Part shown: in pieces, positions 48,657-59,637 of the stretch
Layout: every line of letters starts with the position of its first letter
Numbering within the stretch: position 1 is the stretch's first letter
Source: Microbacterium sp. CH12i
GTDB lineage: Bacteria; Actinomycetota; Actinomycetes; Actinomycetales; Microbacteriaceae
Direction: 5' to 3'
Length of the DNA stretch: 64,000 nucleotides
Assembly (NCBI RefSeq): GCF_000685355.1
Contig: NZ_JHET01000007.1
Span: forward strand, 372,001 to 436,000
Translations under genes and position numbers: made by a program
The notes under the pieces: generated by a model
The model's database searches: none
Told to the model about the DNA's origin: nothing
Seen by the model: the letters and a program-made list of their open reading frames with translations, nothing else

Positions 48657-50199
48657 CGACGCGAAGCGTGGGAAGCCCCAGCGACACCGCACGCGGAGCA
48701 CCGGGGTCACCGGCGGTCGCCGGAACGGCACAGGACTCTGCCTGCGCGCGATCCCACGCGTCTCCCCCACGTGTCCGCCGGATGCGCAACGGAGCACCGG
48801 TCGGGTCATCGGCGAGCAGGTGGAACGGCGCGCCGTGGGTGATCTTCACGGTGACGACGTCGCCCGGACGCGGAATCTCGGAGCCTTCGGTGACCTCGAA
48901 GTGCACGAGACGGTTGTCTTCGGCTCGGCCGGTCAGGCGGTGGGTCTCGGCATCTTTCTTACCCTCGGCGGAGGAAACGAGAACGTCGACTTCACGGCCG
49001 ACCTGCTTCTCATTCTCTTCGACGGAGATGCGCTCCTGCAGAGCGAGCAGACGGTTGTACCGCGCCTGCACAACTGCCTTGGGTACCTGATCTTCCATCG
49101 TTGCGGCGGGTGTGCCCTCGCGGATGGAGTACTGGAATGTGAACGCGCTGGCGAAGCGAGCCTTCTCGACGACCCTCATCGTGTCTTCGAAGTCGTCTTC
49201 GGTTTCACCGGGGAAGCCCACGATAATGTCGGTGGTGATCGCGGCGTCAGGGATGCGATCGCGCACGCGGTCGAGGATGCCGAGGAACTTCTCGCTGCGG
49301 TACGAGCGACGCATCGCCTTCAGGATGCGGTCGCTGCCGGACTGCAGCGGCATGTGCAACTGCGGCATCACAGAGGGCGTTTCTGCCATGGCATCAATGA
49401 CATCATCAGTGAACGCGGCAGGATGCGGGCTCGTGAAGCGGATGCGCTCGAGTCCCTCGATCTCGCCCGCCGCGCGCAGCAGTTTTCCAAACGCCTGACG
49501 ATCGCCGAACTCGACGCCGTAAGAATTTACATTCTGACCGAGGAGTGTGATCTCGATCGCACCGTCGTCGACGAGCAGACGCAACTCGTTCAGGATGTCG
49601 CCGGGCCGACGATCCTTCTCCTTGCCACGCAGGCTCGGGACGATGCAGAACGTGCAGGTGTTGTTGCAGCCGACCGAGATTGACACCCAGCCGCTGTGTG
49701 CGGAATCGCGCTTGGTCGGCAGCGTCGAGGGGAAAACCTCGAGAGACTCGAGAATCTCGAGCTCTGCGTCGCCATTATGACGCGCGCGCTCGAGCAGGCC
49801 GGGCAACGATCCCATGTTGTGTGTGCCAAATACGACGTCGACCCAAGGCGCCTTGTCGAGCACCACGTCCTTGTCCATCTGCGCGAGGCAACCGCCGACG
49901 GCGATCTGCATACCGTCGTGCTTGTCTTTGATGGACTTCAGATGACCCAGCGTGCCGTAGAGCTTACCGGCGGCGTTGTCACGCACGGCGCACGTGTTGA
50001 TGATGACGACATCGGCCTCGGAACCCGAGTCGGCTCGGGCATAGCCAGCACTCTCCAGCGATCCGGAAAGACGCTCGGAGTCGTGCACGTTCATCTGACA
50101 ACCGAAGGTGCGCACCTCGTAGGTTCGCTGGCGGCCGTCGGCATCGACGGACGCCGACGAGGGCGAGATGATCGTCGGTTCGCTGCGCGGGATAGTCAT
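48649..50199 (-). CDS. miaB: tRNA-2-methylthio-N6-dimethylallyladenosine synthase
   Basis: A radical-SAM methylthiotransferase of 516 residues. The auxiliary cluster cysteines are in [32 protein letters not shown] and [11 protein letters not shown]; the radical-SAM cluster is in [19 protein letters not shown]-terminal TRAM domain ([20 protein letters not shown]) binds RNA. It acts on i6A37 made by MiaA, encoded downstream with an eight-base overlap. recX lies 32 bases upstream. Confidence 0.95.
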   Translation of the reverse strand: MTIPRSEPTIISPSSASVDADGRQRTYEVRTFGCQMNVHDSERLSGSLESAGYARADSGSEADVVIINTCAVRDNAAGKLYGTLGHLKSIKDKHDGMQIAVGGCLAQMDKDVVLDKAPWVDVVFGTHNMGSLPGLLERARHNGDAELEILESLEVFPSTLPTKRDSAHSGWVSISVGCNNTCTFCIVPSLRGKEKDRRPGDILNELRLLVDDGAIEITLLGQNVNSYGVEFGDRQAFGKLLRAAGEIEGLERIRFTSPHPAAFTDDVIDAMAETPSVMPQLHMPLQSGSDRILKAMRRSYRSEKFLGILDRVRDRIPDAAITTDIIVGFPGETEDDFEDTMRVVEKARFASAFTFQYSIREGTPAATMEDQVPKAVVQARYNRLLALQERISVEENEKQVGREVDVLVSSAEGKKDAETHRLTGRAEDNRLVHFEVTEGSEIPRPGDVVTVKITHGAPFHLLADDPTGAPLRIRRTRGGDAWDRAQAESCAVPATAGDPGAPRAVSLGLPTLRVGV

Positions 50200-50231
50200 G
50201 GTTCACCTATTCTACGAGCGATTCTGCGCAC

Positions 50232-50980
50232 TCAGTCCGAGTCTACGAACCGTACTCCGCTCGGCGCCTGTCCCAACGATGCTTCGGTGAGGGCCATTCG
50301 CGCGGCGTTCATGGCTACGGCGCCGCCGTAACCGCGACGAGCAAGCTGCCCCACAAGGCGTCGCAGCGCCGTATCAAAGTCGAGCCGTGAGAGCGATCGC
50401 GCCTTCGTGCGGGCGAATTGAAGGGCCCGTTCCGCATCGTCGTCAGGGAGATCGCCCATCGCCGCGTCAATGACATCGCGCGGAATGCCGCGCTGCGAGA
50501 GAGCACGCGAGAGCGCAACGCGCCCCTGCCCCTTGCGCTCGACTCCGGAGAGCACCAGCTGCTCTGCGAGGACCCCGCGTCGAGGTATCCCCGACGACAG
50601 AACTCGTCAATCACATCGTCGATCTGCGCGGTCGTCAGATCGTGGCCGCGCAACACCTGCCTCGACTCAGAGATCGAGAGTGAGCGCGCGCGGAGCTTTC
50701 GAACAAGTGCCGCCGCGCCGACTTCGCGCGTCCGGTCGGGCTCAAGGTCGGAGTCAGGCTCGGCTGCGACGTTGGTCTCGAGGCCCGAGCCAATCTCGGC
50801 GTTCGGGGTGGAGGTCTGCTCCCCCGAGGGAACAGATGCCGCCATCTTGCGCAGACCTCGGTGCGCGGGATGGTTCTCACCCACAGCGTGGAGCGGCTCA
50901 TCGTGATCCGGCTGTCGCCGGCCGAAGAGCGGGATTACGGGGGCGAGGTTGTCCTCGCCCCCGTTCTCACCTGTCGACAT
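50232..50980 (-). CDS. recX: RecA regulator RecX (one-base frameshift)
   Basis: About 249 residues after restoring one G in a run now four long (50573-50576), joining EFCRRGYLDAG to VLAEQLVLSGVERKGQ. An N-terminal variable, acidic part is followed by the RecX helical repeats (AAALVRKLRARSLSISESRQ, IPRDVIDAAMGDL, RRLVGQLARRGYGG). RecX binds RecA filaments and limits strand exchange. The start overlaps the recA stop by one base (TGATG), so it is coupled to recA. A GTG one codon upstream is an alternative start. Confidence 0.9.
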
Positions 50981-52035
50981 CACGCGGGACGACGCTGCGC
51001 GAGCTCGTCATCGGCAGCGGGAGCCTCGTCAGCGACCGCGCCACCGATTCCGAGCTTCTGCTTGATCTTCGTTTCGATGTCGCGCGCAACATCGGCGTTC
51101 TTGAGCAGGAACGAACGAGCATTCTCCTTGCCCTGTCCGAGCTGATCGCCGTCGTAGGTGTACCAGGAACCCGACTTCTTCACGAGGCCGTGCTCCACAC
51201 CGAAATCGATGAGGCTACCTTCGCGGGAGATGCCGGTCCCGTACAGAATGTCGAATTCTGCCTGCTTGAAGGGAGGGGCCATCTTGTTCTTAACGACCTT
51301 GACACGGGTACGGTTACCCACCGCCTCGGTGCCATCTTTCATGGTCTCGATGCGACGGATGTCGAGGCGAACCGAAGCGTAGAACTTCAACGCCTTTCCG
51401 CCGGCCGTAGTCTCGGGCGACCCAAAGAAGACACCGATCTTCTCACGCAGCTGGTTGATGAAGATCATGGTCGTGTTGGTTTGGCTGAGCCCACCGGTGA
51501 GCTTACGAAGCGCCTGCGACATGAGGCGGGCCTGCAGGCCAACGTGGGAGTCGCCCATCTCGCCCTCGATCTCCGCCCGCGGCACCAGGGCTGCAACCGA
51601 GTCGATGACGATGAGATCGATCGCACCAGAACGCACGAGCATATCGGCGATCTCGAGCGCCTGCTCACCGGTGTCAGGCTGCGAGACCAAAAGGGCGTCG
51701 ATGTCGACGCCAAGCTTCCTGGCGTACTCGGGGTCAAGTGCGTGCTCTGCGTCGATGAAGGCCGCGATTCCGCCGCCACGCTGAGCATTCGCAATCGCGT
51801 GCAGCGTCAGCGTGGTCTTACCCGACGACTCCGGACCGTAAATCTCGACGATACGTCCACGCGGCAGGCCACCAATGCCGAGAGCGACATCAAGGGCGAT
51901 AGAGCCAGTGGGAATGACAGCAACCGGCGCACGCTCGTCGCTGCCCAATCGCATGACCGAGCCCTTGCCGAACTGTCGGTCGATCTGAGCGAGGGCTGAT
52001 TCCAGGGACTTCTCGCGGTCGGCGGGTGATGGCAT
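50980..52035 (-). CDS. recA: Recombinase RecA
   Basis: A 351-residue ATPase for homologous recombination and SOS induction. Walker A is [16 protein letters not shown] near residue 66, Walker B region [16 protein letters not shown]2 loop [19 protein letters not shown], and [15 protein letters not shown] further on. A typical start [19 protein letters not shown] and a short acidic/alanine tail are present. No intein is present. The 5' region has an SOS-type box at 52230-52245. Confidence 0.98.
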   Translation of the reverse strand: MPSPADREKSLESALAQIDRQFGKGSVMRLGSDERAPVAVIPTGSIALDVALGIGGLPRGRIVEIYGPESSGKTTLTLHAIANAQRGGGIAAFIDAEHALDPEYARKLGVDIDALLVSQPDTGEQALEIADMLVRSGAIDLIVIDSVAALVPRAEIEGEMGDSHVGLQARLMSQALRKLTGGLSQTNTTMIFINQLREKIGVFFGSPETTAGGKALKFYASVRLDIRRIETMKDGTEAVGNRTRVKVVKNKMAPPFKQAEFDILYGTGISREGSLIDFGVEHGLVKKSGSWYTYDGDQLGQGKENARSFLLKNADVARDIETKIKQKLGIGGAVADEAPAADDELAQRRPA

Positions 52036-52278
52036 GACGTGCTCCTTATGCTTGCGTGGTGCCGCCTGTAGGCTGTCGCGGCAGCCCCGATTGGGGCGAA
52101 CTCTCCGACAAGGCGTATGGCTTTTCGGCCTGTCTTCACCGTAGAAGGAGCCTCCGACATTGCGTCATCTGCTCCAGGAACTGTGGAAGACAAGTCCTCG
52201 AAACCACTTGTGCAGAACGATACCCGGGCTTCGAACAGATCTTCGACGACACGCCGAATCAGCGCGTCACAAGCATCT
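52036..52278. other. recA upstream region
   Basis: A 243-base gap between recA and the DUF3046 gene with no convincing gene. It holds the SOS-type box near its far end and presumably a long recA leader. Confidence 0.55.
52230..52245. promoter_or_regulatory. LexA (SOS) box upstream of recA
   Basis: TCGAACAGATCTTCGA matches the actinobacterial/Gram-positive LexA consensus (TCGAAC, four bases, GTTCGA) at 11 of 12 defined positions. It lies about 195 bases upstream of the recA start and 34 bases past the DUF3046 gene's outer limit on the recA side of the intergenic region. Position far from the ATG implies a long leader. Confidence 0.65.
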
Positions 52279-52503
52279 TTACCGGCGGCGAGGTTCTAGA
52301 CGGCCCGCGCCATAGCGGCGTTCAGCCGGAACATCGGTCTCCACACAGAGAGCGATCCAGATATCACGAGGCGCAATGCCGGCGTCAAGTGCCTCCAGCG
52401 CGGTACGCCCACCCACTGCATCGAGCACAAGGTCAGTCGTCAGCGAAGACGCGCGCGCACCGAACTCAAGGCTCACCGCGCGAAGAAACTCACTGCGTCG
52501 CAT
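52279..52503 (-). CDS. DUF3046 protein
   Basis: A 74-residue product beginning MRRSEFLRAVSLEFG with LTTDLVLDAVGGRTALEALD and a CVETDVPAERRYG ending, as in the DUF3046 family that sits next to recA in many actinobacteria. Small, basic and cytoplasmic; role unknown. Lies between clgR and recA on the same strand, 36 bases after clgR. Confidence 0.88.
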   Translation of the reverse strand: MRRSEFLRAVSLEFGARASSLTTDLVLDAVGGRTALEALDAGIAPRDIWIALCVETDVPAERRYGAGRLEPRRR

Positions 52504-52538
52504 GTATGAGAACAGTCTGGTCTAAACCCGTAAGAGGG

Positions 52539-52847
52539 TCAGTGCAGTGAGAGCTCGGACTCAACGGACGCCACAAGATCGTCGGGAACGACATCAGGGA
52601 AGACCTGAATACCCTCGAGCACGGAGATACGGTCTCCGACCTCGCGCATGATGATGGAGATGGGCACATCGAGTGCGTCGGCAACCGAAGCGAGAATCTC
52701 GCTCGATGCCTCTTTCTGACCACGCTCGACTTCACTGAGATATCCGAGCGCGACCGAAGCCTTACCCGCGACCTGCCGGAGCGTGCGCCCCTTCTGCAGG
52801 CGGAAGTCCCTCAGCACATCGCCGATTTCCTGTCGTACAAGAATCAT
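52539..52847 (-). CDS. clgR: XRE-type regulator ClgR
   Basis: A 102-residue helix-turn-helix protein: IGDVLRDFRLQKGRTLRQVA and VALGYLSEVERGQKEASSEI form the HTH near residues 8-48. It ends SVESELSLH. ClgR activates clp protease and other stress genes in actinobacteria and is itself subject to Clp degradation in several species. The place after pgsA-cinA is the usual one. Confidence 0.87.
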   Translation of the reverse strand: MILVRQEIGDVLRDFRLQKGRTLRQVAGKASVALGYLSEVERGQKEASSEILASVADALDVPISIIMREVGDRISVLEGIQVFPDVVPDDLVASVESELSLH

Positions 52848-52925
52848 CGGAACCTCCTCTCCATTCCTCTAATCGAAGTCTCCTCCGAATGGATCGCTAG
52901 TCTAACGCGACTCGCTGACAAAAAA

Positions 52926-52954
52926 GCTATAGTTTCACGCTGTGCATTTGTTGA
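52926..52954 (-). promoter_or_regulatory. Possible clgR promoter
   Basis: On the minus strand TCAACA and TATAGC are 17 bases apart, in the 156-base gap between cinA and clgR. Each hexamer matches consensus at four of six positions. Confidence 0.4.
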
Positions 52955-53003
52955 GAGCACATCTGTTGTTCGCACACCTGACACAACGACCAAACTCGGC
53001 ATG

Positions 53004-53486
53004 CTATTCCCGCATCCACTCGCACGCCACGGCGATTGCGGCGTCAACGGACTGGGCGCGAATCGACGCTCGATCCCCCTTGAATAGGAACTGATACGAG
53101 TGAACGCCCGCCGGTGAACAGACGCCGACGTGCACGGTTCCCACTGGTTGTCCGTCTGGGGATTCGGGTCCGGCGATGCCTGTCGTCGAAATTCCCACGT
53201 CTGCCGCTCTGCCGTCGACACGCATCACCTTGCGCACACCCGTCGCCATCTGCTCGGCCACCCGGGGGTGCACCGGGCCGTGTACGGCGAGCAGTTCCGC
53301 GTCCACTCCGAGCAGCGACGCTTTCACCGGTGTGGCGTAGGCAACCACCGCACCGAGAAGCACCGCAGATGCGCCCGGGACCGAAACGATCTCGGCCGCG
53401 AGAGCGCCACCGGTGAGCGACTCCGCAATGCCGAGCGTCCAACCGTGTTCCTTCAGCGCCAAGAGCAACTGCGCTGCGTCATTCAC
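53004..53486 (-). CDS. cinA: CinA C-terminal domain protein (NMN amidohydrolase family)
   Basis: A 160-residue product with GWTLGIAESLTGGALAAEIV, GAVVAYATPVKASLLGVD and DVGISTTGIAGPESPDGQPVG in adjacent pieces, the stand-alone C-terminal CinA domain (PncC family) that deamidates nicotinamide mononucleotide. The MocF-like N-terminal domain of long CinA is absent, as usual for actinobacteria. Its ATG overlaps the pgsA stop. Confidence 0.92.
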   Translation of the reverse strand: MNDAAQLLLALKEHGWTLGIAESLTGGALAAEIVSVPGASAVLLGAVVAYATPVKASLLGVDAELLAVHGPVHPRVAEQMATGVRKVMRVDGRAADVGISTTGIAGPESPDGQPVGTVHVGVCSPAGVHSYQFLFKGDRASIRAQSVDAAIAVACEWMRE

Positions 53487-54061
53487 AGCCTCCCCGCCCG
53501 CGATCCGCGCACCTGCGAAATGACGTAGTCAATCCCACTTGCCACCGTGATCACGAGCGTGGCATACATGAGCACGACCCCGACGCCGACCCAAATATCC
53601 ATGCCGATCACCTGATGCAGCGGCAGCAAGCACCACCCGAGCGCGACTCCTTGCAATGCGGTTTTCACCTTGCCCATCCACGCAGCCGCGACGATGTGGT
53701 TGCTCGCCACAATGAAACGGTGGATTGTGATGCCCCACTCACGGATCAGAATGATGATCACAACCCACCACGGCCACTCGGTCAGAATGGCGAGTCCGAT
53801 GAAACCTGCGCCGGTGAGGAGCTTGTCTGCGATCGGATCCCACAGCTTGCCGAAATCGCTCACAATTTCGTATTTGCGCGCCAGATACCCATCGACCCAG
53901 TCCGTGGAGATGGCGAATATGAACAGCGCACCCGCGATCCAGCGCACCACCACGTCGTCCGAGCCGTATGTTCCGCCCCACAGAAGAACGATGAAGAACA
54001 CCACTGCGAGCGGGATGCGAGCGATCGTGATCGCATTCGGCAGCTGACGCGGAATTGCCAT
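53483..54061 (-). CDS. pgsA: CDP-diacylglycerol-glycerol-3-phosphate 3-phosphatidyltransferase
   Basis: A membrane enzyme of 192 residues that makes phosphatidylglycerol phosphate. The CDP-alcohol phosphotransferase motif is DWVDGYLARKYEIVSDFGKLWDP, holding D-G-x2-A-R-x8-G-x3-D, near residue 55; several helices surround it. The start at 54061 shares its A with the ftsK stop. Coupled to ftsK upstream and cinA downstream. Confidence 0.93.
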   Translation of the reverse strand: MAIPRQLPNAITIARIPLAVVFFIVLLWGGTYGSDDVVVRWIAGALFIFAISTDWVDGYLARKYEIVSDFGKLWDPIADKLLTGAGFIGLAILTEWPWWVVIIILIREWGITIHRFIVASNHIVAAAWMGKVKTALQGVALGWCLLPLHQVIGMDIWVGVGVVLMYATLVITVASGIDYVISQVRGSRAGRL

Positions 54062-56780
54062 CAATCGCGACCCGTCAGTCCCCAGGCGTCTTCATCGCCG
54101 TCATCTTCATCGACCGCCGGGAGTCCCTGAAACTGGGCTTCAATCGGGTCTTGGTGATGGTCGGGAGCTGCAGAAGCAGAAGTTGGGAGAACGGCGGGCG
54201 CGGCTGCAGGCGGATCTTCACCGCGCAGCGTGGCGATCACGCTCGGCAGCTGCTGAGCAGTGACCAACACGTCGCGAGCCTTGGAGCCCTCGGACGGGCC
54301 GACGATCTCGCGCGATTCCAAAAGATCCATGAGGCGCCCCGCCTTCGCGAAGCCCACGCGGAGCTTGCGCTGCAGCATCGACGTTGACCCGAACTGGGAC
54401 GACACCACGAGTTCGGCCGCAGCAAGCAGAACCTCGAGGTCGTCGCCGATATCTTCGTCGACTTCTTTCTTCTTCGTGGGCTCGAGCGCTTCTTGCACAT
54501 CAACGCGGTACTCGGGGCGAGCCTGTGCCGTCACGTGCTTGACGACGGCGTCGATCTCGCTTTCCTCGACCCACGCGCCTTGCAGGCGGAAGGGCTTCGA
54601 CGTTCCCATGGGAGAGAACAGCGCGTCGCCCTGGCCGATCAACTTGTCCGCTCCCGGGCTGTCAAGAATCACTCGGCTGTCCGTGACGCTGGTCACGGCA
54701 AACGCGAGGCGTGATGGCACATTGGCCTTAATCAAACCGGTCACGACATCGACGCTCGGACGCTGTGTGGCGAGAACCAGATGGATGCCGGATGCACGAG
54801 CGAGCTGCGTGATGCGGACGATCGAGTCTTCTACGTCACGGGGTGCGACCATCATGAGGTCTGCGAGCTCATCGACCACGACCAGGAGGTACGGGTAGGG
54901 CTTGAGCACGCGCTCGCTCCCCACCGGCAAAACGATCTCGCCCGCGCGAACAGCCTTGTTGAAGTCGTCGATGTGACGGAATCCGAAGGCGCGAGGTCGT
55001 CGTAGCGCATGTCCATCTCTTTCACCACCCACTGAAGAGCCTCTGCGGCCTTCTTCGGGTTAGTGATGATGGGCGTGATGAGGTGAGGCACACCGGCATA
55101 GCTGGTGAGCTCAACGCGCTTAGGGTCAATCAGCACCATGCGCACGTCCGAGGGACGCGCACGCATCAGCAGGCTCGTGATCATCGAGTTGATGAAGCTG
55201 GACTTACCCGATCCGGTGGAACCGGCGACCAAAAGGTGCGGCATCTTGGCGAGGTTCGCGACGACGAAGTTGCCACCGACGTCCTTGCCGACGCCCACCG
55301 TAAGCGGATGGGTGCTCTTATGCGCGGCGGCTGACCGGATCACGTCACCGAGGGCGACCGTCTCGCGGTCGGTGTTCGGAATCTCGATGCCGATTGCGCT
55401 CTTACCCGGAATCGGCGAGAGGATGCGCACATCGTTCGACGCGACCGCATAGGCGATGTTGTTGCTGAGCTGGGTGATCTTCTCGACCTTGACGCCGTGT
55501 CCGACCTCGACCTCGTACTGCGTCACCGTCGGGCCGCGGGAGAAGCCGGTGACCTTCGCATCGATCTTGAACTGGCTAAGCACGCTGGTGATCTGTTCGA
55601 CGACTCGATCATTGGCTTCAGAGCGAGCGACAGACGGCGGGCCTTCGCTGAGCACGCTCGGCGAAGGCAGAACATACGGCGCGCTGGGTGCCTGAAGCCC
55701 GCGGTCGCCGGGGCCTTCAGTGCCGAAACCGGTGAGGCCGGGCAACTCAGGCTGTTCGCCGGTATCTCCTGAATCGTCGAGGAGCGCAGTACTCCCCTGC
55801 TCGCCGAGGCCAGCCATCACGCTCTGCACATCGGTGAGAACCTCCGTGGCAGACTCTGTCGAGTCCGCAAGAATCACCGCCTGGTCGTAGGCGTTATTCT
55901 CGCCCGGCATGTTGATCGTCGGCGTAAGCAGTTCGGTGAGGTCCTGCGAGCTATTCCCCTCGTCGGGGTCTTCTTCGCGGCCCGTCTTGTTTCGTCGCCA
56001 CCACGGCAGCGCATCATCCGACTCGTTGGCATCGTCTGCTTGAGGTGCTTCTTCAACCTTCGGTTCTGGGCGCTCCGCGCCGAACATCCAGGCGTAAAGA
56101 TCGCCGAGACGGGCACCAATCCGGTTGGGCGGAGTCTTCGTGATGATGAGCAGGCTGAGCGCTGCAAGCAGCGACAGCACGATGTAGGCGACAACGTTGT
56201 TGAGAATGGCCAGTGGTTCACCCAGCATCCAGCCGAAGAGCCCGCCAGCCGCGCTGAGCGCTGGCATGCCCTCTTGTGGTTCGGGTCGCCCGCCTGCGAC
56301 ATGGCAGATGCCGGCGATCGAGAGCACGAAGAGCCCGAACCCGATGCCAATTCTCCCGTTGTCGTGCACCGACGACGGATGCCGGAAAAGCCAGCCCGCG
56401 AGGATCAGCAGCATCACCGGCATAAGGAAGGCGGTACGTCCGATGAGTCCGCCGACCGAGTACGCACTGATGTTCTGTGCGACCTCGTTGCCGATGAAGA
56501 ACCACTCGTTCACTGCTCCGAGGCACGCAAGTAGGACCAGCAGCAATGGGAAGCCATCGCGGCGCTGATCTTTCTCGAGGGCTTCGGGACCGAACGCACG
56601 GAAAAGCCCGCCGACACCGTGCGCGAGTCCGACCCAGGCGCGGACTGCGACCGGGGGCTTTTCGATGTCGTCGATGTACTTCTTCGGAGCGGGCATCTTT
56701 TTCGTCACGGCCGTCTGCGCCTTGGCGCGCGCCGGAACCTTCTCGGACGCGCGCGAGGTCTTCGTGGTGCTCCTGGCCAT
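54061..56780 (-). CDS. ftsK: DNA translocase FtsK (one-base frameshift)
   Basis: About 906 residues when one missing base at about 54989-54991 is restored (YDDLA joined to [14 protein letters not shown]). The N-terminal part has four membrane helices (residues about 75-210) that tether it to the division site. A linker follows, then the alpha/beta motor: [20 protein letters not shown] as Walker A and [19 protein letters not shown] as Walker B. The gamma domain ([20 protein letters not shown]) reads KOPS sites. It moves chromosome termini during septation. Loss would be severe, so a sequencing error is likely. Confidence 0.93.
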
Positions 56781-56843
56781 GCCAAAAGCCTACGCCGAGG
56801 GGCAGACATCACCCGTAATGACGCGGCTTTCCGGCCGATCCGA

Positions 56844-58518
56844 CTATGCCTCGATGACGAGCGGAACGATCATCGGGCGACGACGCAGCTTCTGGTTCAC
56901 CCAGCGGCCGATCGTGCGCCGGACCACCTGCGAGAGCGCATGCGTGTCGCGGACACCGTTACCGGAGGCCTCCTTCAGCGCCGCCACGATCTTCGGAATG
57001 ACGTCGTCGAACACGGCGTCGTCCTCTGCGATGCCGCGTGCATGAATTTCGGGGCCGCTGATGATTCGACCAGTTGCCGCATCCACCACGATGATCACGG
57101 AGACGAAGCCCTCTTCGCCGAGCACTCGTCGGTCCTTGAGGTCAGCATCCGTAACTTCGCCGACGGACGAGCCGTCGACGTAAACGAAGCCGAGGTCAAG
57201 CTGACCCGCCACGCGGGCCACGCCGTCTTTGAGGTCGATGATCGTGCCGTTCGACGCGATGAAGGTGTTTTCTTCAGGGACGCCTGTTTCGTGCGCGAGC
57301 TTCGCGTTGGCGATCAGGTGGCGGTATTCGCCGTGCACCGGAAGGACATTCTTGGGCTTGAGGATGTTGTAGCAATACAGCAACTCTCCGGCCGCAGCGT
57401 GACCCGAAACGTGCACCCGGGCGTGGCCTTGTGAACCACGTTCGCGCCGAGCTTGGTGAGCCCGTCAATCACGCGATAGACGGCGCTCTCGTTACCAGGG
57501 ATGAGGCTGGATGCCAGGATCACGGTGTCGCCCTCACCGGGCTCAATCGCGTGATCAAGGTTCGCCATCCGGCTGAGGACGGCCATCGGCTCGCCCTGCG
57601 AACCCGTCGACATGTAGACGATCTTGTCCTCGGGGAGGTCTTTGGCCTTCTTATAGTCGATGAGGACGTTATCCGGAACTTTGAGGTACCCGAGGTCTGC
57701 AGCGATGGTCATGTTGCGCACCATACTGCGACCGAGCAGCGCGACCCGACGGCCGTTCGCATGCGCAGCATCAAGAACCTGCTGTACCCGGTGCACGTGG
57801 CTGGAGAAGCTGGCCACAATGACGCGACGCGGAGCCTTGGCGATCACCTGATCAAGGACCGGACCGATGGAACGTTCCGTCGGCGTGAATCCGGGGACGT
57901 CGGCGTTGTCGAGTCGACCAGGAACAGGTCGACTCCTTCCTCGCCCAGACGTGCGAAGGCACGAAGATCAGTGAGACGGTCATCGAGCGGAAGCTGGTCC
58001 ATCTTGAAATCGCCAGTAGCGAGGACAAGGCCAGCGGGAGTTCGGATCGCGACAGCCAGGGCATCCGGGATGGAATGGTTGACAGCGATGAACTCAAGAT
58101 CGAACGGACCGATCTTCTCCTGCTGACCTTCCTTCACCGTGAGAGTGAACGGCTTGATGCGGTGTTCCTTGAGCTTCGCTTCGATGAGCGCAAGCGTGAG
58201 GCCGGAACCGATCAGCGGGATGTCGCTCTTCAACCGGAGCAGGTACGGCACAGCACCGATGTGATCCTCGTGGCCGTGCGTGAGCACTACACCGACGATG
58301 TCGTCGAGGCGGTTCTTGATTGGCTCGAAGTCGGGCAGGATCAGGTCGACGCCGGGCTGGTGCTCCTCGGGGAACAGCACGCCGCAGTCGACGATCAGGA
58401 TCTTCCCGTCGTACTCGAACATGGTCATGTTGCGACCGATCTCGGCGAGGCCACCGAGCGGAGTTACCCGCAGGGTTCCTTCGGCCAGAGGTGCAGCTTC
58501 AGCGATGGGAATGGACAT
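56844..58518 (-). CDS. rnj: Ribonuclease J (two one-base frameshifts)
   Basis: A beta-CASP metallo-beta-lactamase nuclease with 5' exo- and endonuclease action in mRNA and rRNA processing. The metal motif is VVLTHGHEDHIGAVPYLL (HxHxDH). Missing bases at about 57909 (DST-NADVPGFTPTERS) and about 57418 (KATPG-VHVSGHAAAGEL) split it into three frames. The repaired length is 558 residues, the usual size. GSQGEPMAVLSRMA and VLPVHGEYRHL are intact, and the C-terminal dimer domain is present. Follows dapA on the same strand. Confidence 0.93.
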
Positions 58519-58585
58519 TCATGTCTCCTCAGTCGGACACACGTCGTGCCCGTTCGTCTTATGGGCGCTCGACGCGCCCGTCGTC

Positions 58586-59563
58586 TCAGCGCGTTGTGCC
58601 GTGCACCTTCGGCAGGGCGCCGCCGGCGGCCGCGTTGCGGTCGGGGCGGAAGTTCGAGAAATCGGCGCCAGCAACATCCTTGACGAGCGCGAGTTCGTCT
58701 TCGATGAGCGCGGCTTCCCACTCCTCCGGCCCCACCAAGGGAAGCCGAACGCGAGGGCTAGAAATGCGGCCGAGACCGTGCAGGATGTATTTCACTGCCA
58801 CAGTGCCGGGAACGTGGGTCATGGTGGCGCGAACCAGCGGCTCAAGGCTCTTATGCGCGGCCGTCGCGGCAGCAAGGTCGCCACGGTTGACTGCGTCCAC
58901 CATCGTGCGGTACGGCGTCGCGGTGATGTTACTCGTCACGCCGATTGTTCCACTTGCTCCGATTGCAAGGTGCGGCAGGACATTTGGATCGTCGCCGGAG
59001 AAGTACATCAGGTCTGTCTGGTTGAGTACCCGACTGACCTCGCTGAAGTCGCCCTTGGCATCTTTCACCGCGAGGATGTTCGGGTGCTTTGCCAGGCGCA
59101 CGATCGTCTCATACTTGATTGGCACGCCGGTGCGGCCGGGGATGTCGTAAAGGATGACCGGGAGATCTGTGGCGTCTGCCACCATCCGGAAGTGTGTAAG
59201 GATGCCAGCCTGCGTCGGCTTGTTGTAATAGGGCGTGACGATCATGATGCCGTCAGCGCCAGCCTTTTCGCTGGCCTTGTAGAGCTCGATCGCGTGCGCA
59301 GTCTCGTTGGAGCCACCCCCAGTGATGATGGTGGCTCGGCCAGCTGCGACAGATTTGCCGACCTCTACGAGCTTGAGCTTCTCAGGATCCGTGAGGGTCG
59401 AGGTCTCGCCGGTCGTTCCGGTCACGACGATGCCGTCTGCACCAGCGTTGATCACGTCGTCGATGTGCTTCTCGACACCGTCCCAGTCGACTTCACCGTC
59501 GGCCGTCATCGGAGTGACCAGCGCGACAAGAACCTGTCCGAATGGGTTGCCCGAATGCGTCAT
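58586..59563 (-). CDS. dapA: 4-hydroxy-tetrahydrodipicolinate synthase
   Basis: A TIM-barrel aldolase of 325 residues that condenses pyruvate and aspartate semialdehyde. The GTTGE motif is in IVVTGTTGETSTLTD, VTPYYNKPTQAG has the active-site tyrosine, and the Schiff-base lysine is in ILAVKDAKGDFSEV. A family-typical ILYDIPGRTGVPI block is present. First gene of the core row toward rnj and ftsK, 67 bases before rnj. Divergent from the Nudix gene. Confidence 0.95.
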   Translation of the reverse strand: MTHSGNPFGQVLVALVTPMTADGEVDWDGVEKHIDDVINAGADGIVVTGTTGETSTLTDPEKLKLVEVGKSVAAGRATIITGGGSNETAHAIELYKASEKAGADGIMIVTPYYNKPTQAGILTHFRMVADATDLPVILYDIPGRTGVPIKYETIVRLAKHPNILAVKDAKGDFSEVSRVLNQTDLMYFSGDDPNVLPHLAIGASGTIGVTSNITATPYRTMVDAVNRGDLAAATAAHKSLEPLVRATMTHVPGTVAVKYILHGLGRISSPRVRLPLVGPEEWEAALIEDELALVKDVAGADFSNFRPDRNAAAGGALPKVHGTTR

Positions 59564-59637
59564 GTTCCCAGGGTATCGGTGTTGAGCCGCTCACCGCGAC
59601 GCCAGCTGCGCACAGCCCTGCCGATAGAGTCGGGGCC

